DNA of 64,000 nt, from positions 1,302,001-1,366,000 of the forward strand of contig OZ243957.1 in the NCBI GenBank assembly GCA_965214585.1. Direction: 5' to 3'. A model generated the notes under the pieces. It was not told the DNA's origin. It saw nothing but the letters and a program-made list of their open reading frames with translations, and made no database searches. The translations under genes and the position numbers were made by a program. Below, in pieces: positions 53,109 to 61,639 of the stretch (the stretch's first letter is position 1; each line of letters starts with the position of its first letter). This DNA is from JAHCHG01 sp965214585. Lineage in GTDB: Bacteria > Acidobacteriota > Blastocatellia > Pyrinomonadales > Pyrinomonadaceae.

Positions 53109-53803
53109 GAAATGCAATACTCACTTGCCTGAATCCCGTCGAAGAGTTCTGGCAACTCGGTAATCTGTTTCTTGCCAACGATAATTTCGTTTTAATCGGT
53201 TGGCAGGTTTTTCCCAGCCCGTTTGACGAAGGAATGCCGGAAACAGTCGGTAAAATTCTGACACAGGTGATGATTTCTTTCGGTAATGTCTTATTTCTGA
53301 ATTCTAACACATCGGCAGATACCGAAAATGAATGGAAATATTATGACGACAAGGCAACACTTTTCTTAAAAGAACCGAATCCGTTAAAAAGGTTTATGGG
53401 AACTTTGTCCGGCAGATCGGAAGATTTGACTTTATTGGCAACACGCAAGCCGCAAACAGTCGAAAGATTGTTTGATGATGGTAAGTATCCGTGGTGGTTA
53501 CAAGGACAGATTGTGTTTGTTAGCGATCAAGAGCAAATACTGCCGCGAATTGATCGGGAAACTTTACTTTGTTTTTTTGAGGATGATTGGCTGCAACAAG
53601 TCGGGCGATTGCAGGATTTAAATATCGAGTGCGTTCTGCGTCCGGGCGTGGACGGCGACGTTGCCGGAATTCTATTTTTAACAGAAGATTTTCGCCATAC
53701 ATTTTTAGAAGTCCTCGAAAGTCAAAGCCGCGCCGCCGGATTTGATTGGGAAGTTTTACCGGAATCTGATTTTGCTTCGTCATTAGCTGATTCTCATAAA
53801 TAA
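53105..53803 (+). CDS. Putative immunity or partner protein of the cassette 2 toxin
   Basis: About 232 residues from TTG overlapping the toxin stop (TTGA); a longer reading from 53057 lies inside the toxin gene. Soluble, acidic, Trp-rich, without signal or catalytic motif (NPVEEFWQLGNLFLANDNFV, CFFEDDWLQQVGRLQDLN). Size, acidity and coupling fit an immunity protein. Family not recognised. Confidence 0.55.
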   Translation: MRNAILTCLNPVEEFWQLGNLFLANDNFVLIGWQVFPSPFDEGMPETVGKILTQVMISFGNVLFLNSNTSADTENEWKYYDDKATLFLKEPNPLKRFMGTLSGRSEDLTLLATRKPQTVERLFDDGKYPWWLQGQIVFVSDQEQILPRIDRETLLCFFEDDWLQQVGRLQDLNIECVLRPGVDGDVAGILFLTEDFRHTFLEVLESQSRAAGFDWEVLPESDFASSLADSHK

Positions 53804-53849
53804 TTTAGAATCAGCCTTGATAAAAAAGGCATTCAACAATGAGCCTGCA

Positions 53850-53966
53850 ACATAACAAATGAATGGACGCGGACGGCGCGGACAGCGATTTTGTTATCGA
53901 ACATTTTTGGTGAAAACTCGAAGCTGCGTAAATTGGTTTCGCCCACGTCAACTCCGCCGCTTGATT
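53850..53966 (+). other. attC site 2
   Basis: R'' ACATAAC (53850-53856); then AATGGACG...CGCGGACAGCGA, and at the other end GGTTTCGCCCACGTCAACTC-CGCCG, all shared with attC 1. R' is degenerate (CTTGATT). Confidence 0.72.
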
Positions 53967-55030
53967 CTCAGAAATTCTTCATAGATTTTTTCTAAATTGC
54001 GAATATAATCTCTAAAATTGAATCTGTCTTCAATAGTTTTTCGGGCATTTTGCCTCAAATCATTAATCTTGATTTCATCTGAAAGCAAAAGTTTTAGTTT
54101 TCCGACCATTTGCGAAACATTTCCCGGTTCGATTGTAAAACCGTTTGCGCCGTTTTCGATAACCGCGCCGATTGAAGCCATTTCGGAAACGACGACGATA
54201 TTTTCCGCCGCCATTGCTTCGAGCATCGCTATCGGCAAGCCTTCGCCGTAAAGCGAGGGCAAAAGGAAAATATCGCTTTCGGCGAGCGCGTTCCATTTTT
54301 CCGCGCCGGAAATTATGCCGCCGTAAAAAAAATTTTCGGCGAGAATTTCGCGCATTTCGCCGACGAAAAAATCTTTCAGATCGCCCGCGCCGTAAGCGTT
54401 GAATTTAAATTTGTAGTTTTCGTTTTTTAGAATGCGGCAGGCTTTGACGATTTGGCGTAAACCTTTTGATTCGTGCATTCTGCCAAGAAAGATTATTGTT
54501 TTTTCGTTTGTTTCCGGTTTTCTGATCCGCACATTTTCGAGCGAAACGGCGTTTTGCAAAACGCGCACGTTTGAAATTTTCCGGCGTTTTTCGAGCAGTT
54601 TTTTTTCGAGTTCGCTTAAAACGATCACGGCGTTTGACCAATCGAACATCTTCGCCGTTAGTTTTTCCAAAAACTTATTATCGAAATCTTCGACCAGATA
54701 TTTTCCGCCATGAATGTGCAGCAAAACGGGAACGCCGGCGAATTTTGCGGTTTTTGCCAAAGCCGCGTCGCGGACGATTGAAAGCGCGGTCAGAGCCGTG
54801 TTGATGTGAATTAATTCGATTTTGTGTTTTCTGATTTGGCGCAGAAAACGCGGAACGAGAAAAATCTGTTTTGCCGCCCAATTAATATTTTTCCTTTCGC
54901 CGTCTTGCCTGCCCGCCGTAAAATGAAAAAATTCCGCCTCGCCGTTTTCGATTATTTGGCGAACAATTGTCGAAATGCCGCTGACATTTTCGGTTTCATC
55001 GAGACTTGGGGCGGTTATCAAAATTTTCAT
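53948..55030 (-). CDS. GT4-type glycosyltransferase
   Basis: 360 residues. Rossmann pair typical of GT-B enzymes: N-terminal HIHGGKYLVEDFD region, C-terminal GRMHESKGLRQIVKACRIL and the nucleotide-sugar site PSLYGEGLPIAMLEAMAAE. Transfers a sugar in exopolysaccharide or lipopolysaccharide assembly. The last residues (KRRS) and stop lie within attC 2, so the cassette insertion seems to have replaced its original end. Divergent from the sugar-phosphate transferase. Confidence 0.9.
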   Translation of the reverse strand: MKILITAPSLDETENVSGISTIVRQIIENGEAEFFHFTAGRQDGERKNINWAAKQIFLVPRFLRQIRKHKIELIHINTALTALSIVRDAALAKTAKFAGVPVLLHIHGGKYLVEDFDNKFLEKLTAKMFDWSNAVIVLSELEKKLLEKRRKISNVRVLQNAVSLENVRIRKPETNEKTIIFLGRMHESKGLRQIVKACRILKNENYKFKFNAYGAGDLKDFFVGEMREILAENFFYGGIISGAEKWNALAESDIFLLPSLYGEGLPIAMLEAMAAENIVVVSEMASIGAVIENGANGFTIEPGNVSQMVGKLKLLLSDEIKINDLRQNARKTIEDRFNFRDYIRNLEKIYEEFLRIKRRS

Positions 55031-55144
55031 TCGGTTAAACGTGATTTCGGGAAATTTTAAGGTAATATCTTAGCAAATATAAAATGTTTGCTCGCGTAAA
55101 AGTTGCAAGTCGGCGTTTATTAGCTTAAAAATAATACGGCACAA

Positions 55145-56698
55145 ATGAAAGCGGAAACGACAATAAAGCCTGCAAAAAATCTTATCAAAGCGGAAAATCG
55201 CGTTCCCGCTTGGGTTTTGCCGTTGGTGAAAATTTCGATTTTCGGGTTTGACGCGATTTTAGCATTTTTCTGTTTTGCGGCGGCTTTTGTTGTGCGCGAA
55301 GGCGATGCGGTGTTCTCGAAAACGGCTTGGGCGTGGTCGGCGGAATTTGAGCCGTATGCCGGAGTCGTTTTTTTCGCAATTTTCGCACGCGCTGCAATGC
55401 TTTGGTATCAGAGAGTTTACCGTCTGCAAGGCGCGTTTTCCTACATCGCCGAATTTATCAAGATTTTCAAAGCCGTTTCCGTCGCGTCGCTTTTGATGAT
55501 CGCTTTTACATTTCTTTTTCGCGGTGGTTTTGCCTTTCGTGAATTTTCCTACGCACGCGGCGTTTTCGCGCTCGATTTTTTATTTGCGCTCGTCGTTTAT
55601 TCGGTTTTTCATCTCGGTTTGCGGCGTTTGCAGACTTCTTTCAGAAGGCGCGATATAAATTTGATTCCGACTTTGATCGTCGGCGCAAACAGGGAAGCCG
55701 AGCAAACAATTCGGCAGTTAAAAGAAAGACGCGATTTAGGTTATCGCATCGTCGGACAATTTATCAGCAGTAAAATTTCCGAAAACAACGAACAGCGAAC
55801 GACGAACGACGAACAGTTGATTTTCGGCACGATTGAAGATTTGCCCGAAATTATCCGCGAACTTGAAATTCAGGAAGTTATCATCACGGACAACAAGATT
55901 CCGGGCGAAAAACTTTTTGAAGCGATAATGCAATTGGGGCGAAAACGCAAAGTCGAATTTCGCCTCGCGCCTTCGCTTTATAATTTTATGCCGCAAAAAA
56001 CGAGCGTCGAGCAAATCGGCGTTTTGCCGATGGTCAGACTTTTCCGCGAACCGCTTTCCGATGCCGACAGATTTGTAAAACGCCTTTTTGATATTTTAAT
56101 TTCCGCCGTTGTTCTGATTTTGCTTTCTCCCGTTTGGCTTATTATCGCGCTTTTGATTAAGTTCGATTCAAAAGGAGAGATTTTGTTCAAACAAGAGCGC
56201 GTCGGAATGGATGGACGCAAATTTCTCTGCTACAAATTCCGCACGATGAAAGCGGACGCGGACGAAGATTTGCACCGCGAAGCGTATCGCAAAAATATCA
56301 AAAATCTGCGCGAAGCAAACGCGGGCGATGTGGAAAAACCCGTTTTCGGCAAAGTAAAAAACGATCCGCGCATCACGAGAATCGGAAAACTTTTGCGCGG
56401 CACGAGTTTCGACGAACTGCCGCAATTTCTAAACGTCTTAAAAGGCGAAATGAGCGTCGTCGGTGCGCGTCCGCCGATTCCTTACGAAGTCGAGGAATAT
56501 GATTTACGGCATCGTAAGCGTCTGGATATGAAGCCCGGAATTACGGGACTTTGGCAGGTTTCGGGCAGAAATCGTTTAACATTCGAGGAAATGGTGAAAA
56601 TTGATCTGTATTACATCGAAAACTGGTCTTTGTGGCTCGATCTGAAAATAATTTTATTGACTTTGCCCGCGATTTTACGCGGCGAAGGTGAAAGGTAA
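55145..56698 (+). CDS. Polyprenyl-phosphate sugar phosphotransferase (WbaP/EpsE type)
   Basis: 517 residues. About four N-terminal membrane helices, a CoA-binding-like domain (TLIVGANREAEQTIRQLKE), another membrane helix (LFDILISAVVLILLSPVWL) and the bacterial sugar transferase domain (KQERVGMDGRKFLCYKFRTM, GTSFDELPQFLNVLKGEMS, RHRKRLDMKPGITGLWQV). It starts repeat-unit assembly on undecaprenyl phosphate. The loop NEQRTTNDEQ is encoded by in-frame CGAACGA heptamers, and the stop is part of a GGTGAAA/GGTAAAA array. Confidence 0.93.
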   Translation: MKAETTIKPAKNLIKAENRVPAWVLPLVKISIFGFDAILAFFCFAAAFVVREGDAVFSKTAWAWSAEFEPYAGVVFFAIFARAAMLWYQRVYRLQGAFSYIAEFIKIFKAVSVASLLMIAFTFLFRGGFAFREFSYARGVFALDFLFALVVYSVFHLGLRRLQTSFRRRDINLIPTLIVGANREAEQTIRQLKERRDLGYRIVGQFISSKISENNEQRTTNDEQLIFGTIEDLPEIIRELEIQEVIITDNKIPGEKLFEAIMQLGRKRKVEFRLAPSLYNFMPQKTSVEQIGVLPMVRLFREPLSDADRFVKRLFDILISAVVLILLSPVWLIIALLIKFDSKGEILFKQERVGMDGRKFLCYKFRTMKADADEDLHREAYRKNIKNLREANAGDVEKPVFGKVKNDPRITRIGKLLRGTSFDELPQFLNVLKGEMSVVGARPPIPYEVEEYDLRHRKRLDMKPGITGLWQVSGRNRLTFEEMVKIDLYYIENWSLWLDLKIILLTLPAILRGEGER

Positions 56699-56716
56699 AA
56701 GGTAAAAGGGTGAAGG
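56685..56716 (+). repeat. GAAGGTG/AAAGGTA heptamer array
   Basis: Five units in a row (GAAGGTG, AAAGGTA, AAAGGTA, AAAGGGT, GAAGGTG); the TAA stop of the sugar transferase gene is in the second. Ends 17 bases before prmC. Confidence 0.85.
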
Positions 56717-56732
56717 TGATTTTTGAATTTTT

Positions 56733-57581
56733 ATGTCGGATATTGTTGAAGTGGTTGAGAAAGCGTCTGAAATTCTTGCGCGAAACGGAGTTGCAGAATC
56801 GCGTCGGGAAGCGAGTTCGCTGTTGGCTTTTGTTCTGGGAAAAGATCGAACTTTTTTGTTCGCTCATTCGGAATGTAAACTTTCATCCCAAGAAGAAAAA
56901 CGCTTTTGGGAAATTATCGGGCGACGCGCGAAGCGTGAGCCTTTTCAACACATTACGGGAAAACAGGAATTTTACGGTCTGGATTTTTTCGTTTCAAAAG
57001 ATGTTTTGATTCCGCGTCCCGAAACTGAATTAATTGTCGAAAACGCGATTGAAATTCTGCGCGAAATAGATTCGCCGAAGTTTTGCGAAATCGGAATCGG
57101 TTCGGGCTGCATTTCGATTTCAATTTTGAGTGAAGTAAAGATCGCCCGTGCAAAAGGTTTTGAGGTTTCGGAAAAGGCTCTGAAAATTGCCGAGCGAAAT
57201 GCGGAACGGCACGAAGTTTCGGGCAGATTAAAACTTGAAATTTCCGATGTTTTTGAGAATCTGAAAAACGAGAAATTCGATTTGATCGTTTCAAATCCGC
57301 CGTATATTTCATCAGCTGATTTTGCTGGTCTGCAACCGGAAGTTCGCCGATTCGATCCGAAAATTGCTTTAACCGACGGGAAAGACGGATTTTCGATTCT
57401 CTCCGAAATTATCAAAAAATCGCCGAAATTTTTAAAATCCGGCGGCTTTCTGCTTTTGGAAATCGGAATCGGTCAGAGCGAACCGATTAAAAAAATGTTT
57501 TCGGATACGATCTGGAAAAAAGTCGGGATATTACCGGATTTACAAGGAATTCCGCGAACTGTCAAAGCCCGCCTGAATTAG
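56733..57581 (+). CDS. prmC: Peptide chain release factor N5-glutamine methyltransferase
   Basis: 282 residues. N-terminal helical domain, AdoMet site CEIGIGSGCISISIL, and the catalytic NPPY in IVSNPPYISSADF. Methylates the GGQ glutamine of RF1/RF2. Tandem with the gene before. Confidence 0.94.
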   Translation: MSDIVEVVEKASEILARNGVAESRREASSLLAFVLGKDRTFLFAHSECKLSSQEEKRFWEIIGRRAKREPFQHITGKQEFYGLDFFVSKDVLIPRPETELIVENAIEILREIDSPKFCEIGIGSGCISISILSEVKIARAKGFEVSEKALKIAERNAERHEVSGRLKLEISDVFENLKNEKFDLIVSNPPYISSADFAGLQPEVRRFDPKIALTDGKDGFSILSEIIKKSPKFLKSGGFLLLEIGIGQSEPIKKMFSDTIWKKVGILPDLQGIPRTVKARLN

Positions 57582-57735
57582 TTATAATTTGTTAAAAATT
57601 TGAAATCTGCAATTGTCCTTTCATCCCGTTTATCTTTTTCATCCCTGTTAAAATTTCTTAAAAATCCGCGTTTATCTGTGCTAATCTGCGGCTGAATTTC
57701 TTTCTCTTATCTCCGCTTATTCGCGGGCAAATATC

Positions 57736-59316
57736 TCATCTTTTTCTCAATTCCTTAATTCTTTTCATCATCTGCGGCGCGAGTTTCATTGTCTTGATTA
57801 GCGAATTGCTCGAAAAGTAACGCGCCATTTGTTTGAACGTATCAATCGCGTTTTGCGAATAGCCGAACCACCAAACGTCCGGCGTGAGCAGATATTTATT
57901 GATGTGTATGTGCTGCGCGGCGACGAGTTCCATCAAACCTTCGAGTCCGTGCGTTCTGCCGTAACCGGAATTTTTGAAACCGCCCCACGGCGTTTGTCCG
58001 ATGCCGTGCGTGTATAAAACTTCGTTGACGGTTACAGTTCCGGCGAGAATTTTTTCCGCAACCCGTTTCCCTTTTGATAAATCCTTTGTCCAGACGCTCG
58101 CCGTCAAACCGAATTCCGTATCGTTGGCGAGTTCGACTGCTTCATTTTCGGTTTTGAAAACGGCAATCGGAAGCGTCGGACCGAAGGTTTCTTCGCGCAT
58201 CGCTTTCATCGAATTGTTCGCTTTTGAAATAACCGTCGGCTCGAAAAATACGCCGTCAAATTTTTCGCTGCGTCGTCCGCCCGTTAAAATCTCCGCGCCG
58301 CTGATCTCGAAATCGGCAACGTGATTTTCGACGATTTTCAACTGATCTTCGCTGACCATCGAACCGACATCGGTATTTGCATCGTTGCCGTAATTTTGGC
58401 TCAATTTTTTTGTTTTTTCGACAACCAATTTTGTAAATTTTTCTGCTGCGCTTTCTTCGACATAAAGCCTTTCAACCGACGAGCAAGCCTGTCCCGAATT
58501 TGTAAACGCGCCCCAGACAGCCGCGCTCGAAGTTCTTTCCAAATCCGCGTCGGCAAAAACGATCATCGGGTCTTTTCCGCCGAGTTCCAAAACGACGGAC
58601 GTTAAATTTTGCGCGGCGGCGGCGGCGACCTTTTTCCCTGTCGCAACGCTTCCCGTAAACATAATTTTGTCCGGCGCAGCTTCGACAAGTGCCGCGCCCG
58701 TTTTGCCGTCGCCCGTAATAATCTGCAAAACATTTTCGGGCAAATTCGCTTTTTCAAAAATCTCGCCGATCTTTTCTCCGACCAAGGGCGTTAATTCCGA
58801 AGGCTTCAAAACAACCGTATTTCCCGCCATCAAAGCCATCACGACCTCGCCAAGCGGAATTGCAAACGGAAAATTCCAAGGCGAAATTATCCCGACAACG
58901 CCAAGCGGTTTATAAATAATTTTCGACGAGCGACCAAGAAATTTCAGTTGCCCGATATTGATCTTTCGCGGCTTTAAAATCTTCTCCGTATTCTTTGCAA
59001 AATACTGCATCAAATCCAAAACCGGCGCGATCTCCGCCGAAAACGCTTCGGCGACGGGTTTTCCCATCTCGTCGGAAATGAGCCGCGCAATTTCATCCAT
59101 TTCGCCTAAAATCACTTCACGCGCACGGTTTACAATTCGCTTTCTTTGGGAAAAACTCGTTTCCGACCAATCGGAAAAAGCACGGCGCGATTTTTCCACC
59201 GCTTCTTTAACTTCTTCGGCGGAAAAATTTCTCACGCGCCCGACTTCCTTGTTCGTCGCCGGATTGTATGAAACGATTTCGCTTTCTTCGACTGGGATTG
59301 CGGTTGTTTGGTTCAT
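57736..59316 (-). CDS. NAD(P)-dependent aldehyde dehydrogenase
   Basis: About 526 residues from the Met of MNQTTAIP (10 residues longer is possible). ISPWNFPFAIPLGEV, VVLELGGKDPMIV (catalytic Glu) and NSGQACSSVERLYV (catalytic Cys) are canonical. Close in pattern to succinate-semialdehyde or non-specific ALDH; substrate open. Single gene. Confidence 0.92.
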   Translation of the reverse strand: MNQTTAIPVEESEIVSYNPATNKEVGRVRNFSAEEVKEAVEKSRRAFSDWSETSFSQRKRIVNRAREVILGEMDEIARLISDEMGKPVAEAFSAEIAPVLDLMQYFAKNTEKILKPRKINIGQLKFLGRSSKIIYKPLGVVGIISPWNFPFAIPLGEVVMALMAGNTVVLKPSELTPLVGEKIGEIFEKANLPENVLQIITGDGKTGAALVEAAPDKIMFTGSVATGKKVAAAAAQNLTSVVLELGGKDPMIVFADADLERTSSAAVWGAFTNSGQACSSVERLYVEESAAEKFTKLVVEKTKKLSQNYGNDANTDVGSMVSEDQLKIVENHVADFEISGAEILTGGRRSEKFDGVFFEPTVISKANNSMKAMREETFGPTLPIAVFKTENEAVELANDTEFGLTASVWTKDLSKGKRVAEKILAGTVTVNEVLYTHGIGQTPWGGFKNSGYGRTHGLEGLMELVAAQHIHINKYLLTPDVWWFGYSQNAIDTFKQMARYFSSNSLIKTMKLAPQMMKRIKELRKR

Positions 59317-59378
59317 AGTTTTTGCCTTGAATAAATCCTTGTTCACAAAGATAAATATATCAAAAAAAATGAATTCGT

Positions 59379-59456
59379 GTCAGTAGCGTCGGCGTGAGCC
59401 GATGCGTGATTGCTAACGCAAGCGGAAACGCATCAGTTTACGACGACGCTACTGAC
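59379..59456. repeat. Short palindromic element
   Basis: GTCAGTAGCGTCG and its exact complement CGACGCTACTGAC, 52 bases apart, with inner GATGCGT/ACGCATC arms. Upstream of the aldehyde dehydrogenase gene. Confidence 0.85.
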
Positions 59457-59501
59457 TTTTTGCCGATGCAAATAATGTATATAACTGATATATTTTTTAT
59501 G

Positions 59502-59605
59502 CCGATTAAAAGGCGGAAATCCGCGTGTAAGCAAAGGTGCTTTTTGCAAATCGGCAAGTTGATATTTTAAACAGCACCCTTTATAACTGTCGGGTTTCTG
59601 CCTTT
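59502..59605. repeat. Imperfect palindrome before rluD
   Basis: ATTAAAAGGCGGAAATCCG pairs imperfectly with CGGGTTTCTGCCTTTTTAA; inner AAAGGTGCT/AGCACCCTTT arms. Ends a few bases before the rluD start and could shape its 5' leader. Confidence 0.65.
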
Positions 59606-59612
59606 TTAAACA

Positions 59613-60602
59613 ATGGTAACAGAAGAATCAAGCGAAAATATATTAAACTTTACAGCCGAAGCGGAAGACGCGGGAAAGCGGCTTGACGTTTATTTGTCCG
59701 AAAAGATCGAAGATTGGTCGCGGGCGCGTCTGCAACGGTTGATTGATGATGAAGACGTTTTGATAAACGGCAAAAAGACGAAATCTTCATTTAAATTGCG
59801 CGAAAATGATGAGATCGAAGTCGAACTCGTAGAAAGTTCGCCCGCCGTTTTCGAGCCTGAAAATATTCCGCTCGACATAGTTTTTGAAGACGAATATCTC
59901 GCCGTTATCAATAAACCTGCGAAAATGGTCGTTCATCCGGGCGCGGGAAATCCGAGCGGAACGCTGGCGAATGCTATCGCTTGGCATTTTAAGTTCGATG
60001 TTTCAAAATCGGAAGAATCCGAAACAGGCAGGCGGACAAATGAAAACCGCGTCGGAATCGTGCATCGGCTCGATAAAGATACGTCGGGGTTAATAATTGT
60101 CGCCAAAAATGAGATCACGCACGAGCGGCTTGCCGACCAATTCAGAAAACGCGAAGTCTATAAAAGCTATCTCGCGCTCGTTCACGGCTACGTGCGGAAA
60201 ATCAGCGGGCGAATCGAACAACCGATTGGCAGAGATAAACATAACCGCGTAAAAATGGCGATTTCAAAAGACGGGCGCAACGCCGTTTCGGTTTATAAAG
60301 TCCGCAAAAGATTCGAGAAATTCACCTTGCTCGACATTGAAATAAAAACGGGCAGAACGCATCAAATCCGCGTTCACACGGCGTTTATCAATCATCCCGT
60401 CGTCGGTGACGAAACGTATAACGAAGGGCGCGACAACACGGTTTCAGACGTAGAAGTTCGGCAGGCGATTGCAAAACTCGGACGCTTTTTTCTTCATTCG
60501 GAAAAACTGTCTTTCGTTCATCCGAAAACAAAGGAGAAAATGGATTTCAGATCGCCTCTGCCCGATGAATTAAGAAATTTGCTCGCAATTATTGGAGAGT
60601 AA
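59613..60602 (+). CDS. rluD: 23S rRNA pseudouridine synthase, RluD type
   Basis: 329 residues. S4 RNA-binding domain (RLDVYLSEKIEDWSRARLQR), catalytic Asp in VHRLDKDTSGLIIVAK, and GRTHQIRVH. Modifies uridines of 23S rRNA. The final TAA is the first base-triplet of a TAAATCG heptamer array. Confidence 0.93.
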   Translation: MVTEESSENILNFTAEAEDAGKRLDVYLSEKIEDWSRARLQRLIDDEDVLINGKKTKSSFKLRENDEIEVELVESSPAVFEPENIPLDIVFEDEYLAVINKPAKMVVHPGAGNPSGTLANAIAWHFKFDVSKSEESETGRRTNENRVGIVHRLDKDTSGLIIVAKNEITHERLADQFRKREVYKSYLALVHGYVRKISGRIEQPIGRDKHNRVKMAISKDGRNAVSVYKVRKRFEKFTLLDIEIKTGRTHQIRVHTAFINHPVVGDETYNEGRDNTVSDVEVRQAIAKLGRFFLHSEKLSFVHPKTKEKMDFRSPLPDELRNLLAIIGE

Positions 60603-60672
60603 ATCGTAAATGGTTAATCGTTAATTGAAAGAAAAAACGATTTACGATTTACTATTAACAATTTACTCTCCC
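60600..60672. repeat. Inverted heptamer array between rluD and murI
   Basis: TAAATCG, TAAATGG, TTAATCG, TTAATTG on plus, then CGATTTA/CGATTTA/CTATTAA in complement. Supplies the rluD stop codon. Confidence 0.85.
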
Positions 60673-60677
60673 AATGT

Positions 60678-61571
60678 ATGAATTTAGATTCAGATAAAAA
60701 TTCAAACATAAAAAGACTTCCTATCGGCATTTTCGATTCGGGAGTCGGCGGCTTGACGGTTTATCGGGCGTTACACAACCGCCTGCCGAATGAGAATTTT
60801 ATTTATCTCGGCGACACGGCGCGAGTTCCATACGGCACGAAATCTCTGGCGACGGTTGAACGCTACGCGATTGAAAATTCGCAGTTTCTGGCTTCGCGCG
60901 GCATAAAAATTTTGGTCGTCGCTTGCAACACGGCTTCCGCGCTCGCGCTTCCGGCGATTCGGGAAAAAATAAATCTCGATGTCGTCGGCGTGATCGGACC
61001 GGGCGCGAGAAAAGCCGTCGAAATATTTGAAGAAAAACCAAAACCGAAGATCGGCGTGATCGCTACCGAAGCAACCGTTTCGAGCAACGCTTACGCCGAT
61101 TCGATAAAACAAGCGTCCGACAAAGCCGAAATTTTGCAGACGGCTTGTCCACTGTTCGTTTCCTTAGCCGAAGAAAATTGGGCGCACGAGGAAGAAACTT
61201 TTTCGATTGCCAAAAAATATCTGCGCCGAATGAATGAATTTCAGCCTGACGCGCTCGTTTTGGGCTGCACACATTACCCGATCTTGCGCGAAGTGATCGA
61301 GCAAACTGTCGGCGAAAATGTTACGCTAATTGATTCGGGCGAAGCGTGCGCCGAAGAAGTCGAAAAATTATTGAACGAAAAAAATCTGGCAAACGAGCAG
61401 CCGAATCCGAACAAAAACCGCCGTTTGTGCGACGACCTCGATCATTTTTACGTAACGGACGCAGCGGACAGATTCGCCCGCGTCGCCGAAAGATTTTTGG
61501 GCAGCAAACCCGCAAAACTCGAAGCGGTGGAAGTTTACGGAGTTGACAAATTGGAAGAATGTAAATCGTAA
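60678..61571 (+). CDS. murI: Glutamate racemase
   Basis: 297 residues. GIFDSGVGGLTVYRAL, catalytic cysteines in VVACNTASALAL and LGCTHYPIL. Makes D-glutamate for peptidoglycan. The C-terminal residues CKS and TAA lie in a GTAAATC/GTAAATG array. Confidence 0.95.
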   Translation: MNLDSDKNSNIKRLPIGIFDSGVGGLTVYRALHNRLPNENFIYLGDTARVPYGTKSLATVERYAIENSQFLASRGIKILVVACNTASALALPAIREKINLDVVGVIGPGARKAVEIFEEKPKPKIGVIATEATVSSNAYADSIKQASDKAEILQTACPLFVSLAEENWAHEEETFSIAKKYLRRMNEFQPDALVLGCTHYPILREVIEQTVGENVTLIDSGEACAEEVEKLLNEKNLANEQPNPNKNRRLCDDLDHFYVTDAADRFARVAERFLGSKPAKLEAVEVYGVDKLEECKS

Positions 61572-61632
61572 ATGGTAAATCGTAAATAGTTTTTTCTTTC
61601 CATTTACGATTTACCATTTACTATTTACCAGT
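61561..61632. repeat. Inverted heptamer array between murI and rph
   Basis: GTAAATC, GTAAATG, GTAAATC, GTAAATA then complement CATTTAC/GATTTAC/CATTTAC/TATTTAC. Gives murI its stop; ends 8 bases before rph. Confidence 0.87.
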
Positions 61633-61639
61633 CAAAATT

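Larger units (their letters stand above)
51777..53960 (+). mobile_element. Integron-type gene cassette 2
   Basis: Starts TTATGTT, which is complementary to its own R'' box AACATAAC at 53849-53856. Carries a putative toxin and an overlapping partner gene, both in cassette orientation. The right border is degenerate (CTTGATT in place of GTTRRRY) and falls within the last codons of the convergent glycosyltransferase gene. Confidence 0.78.
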
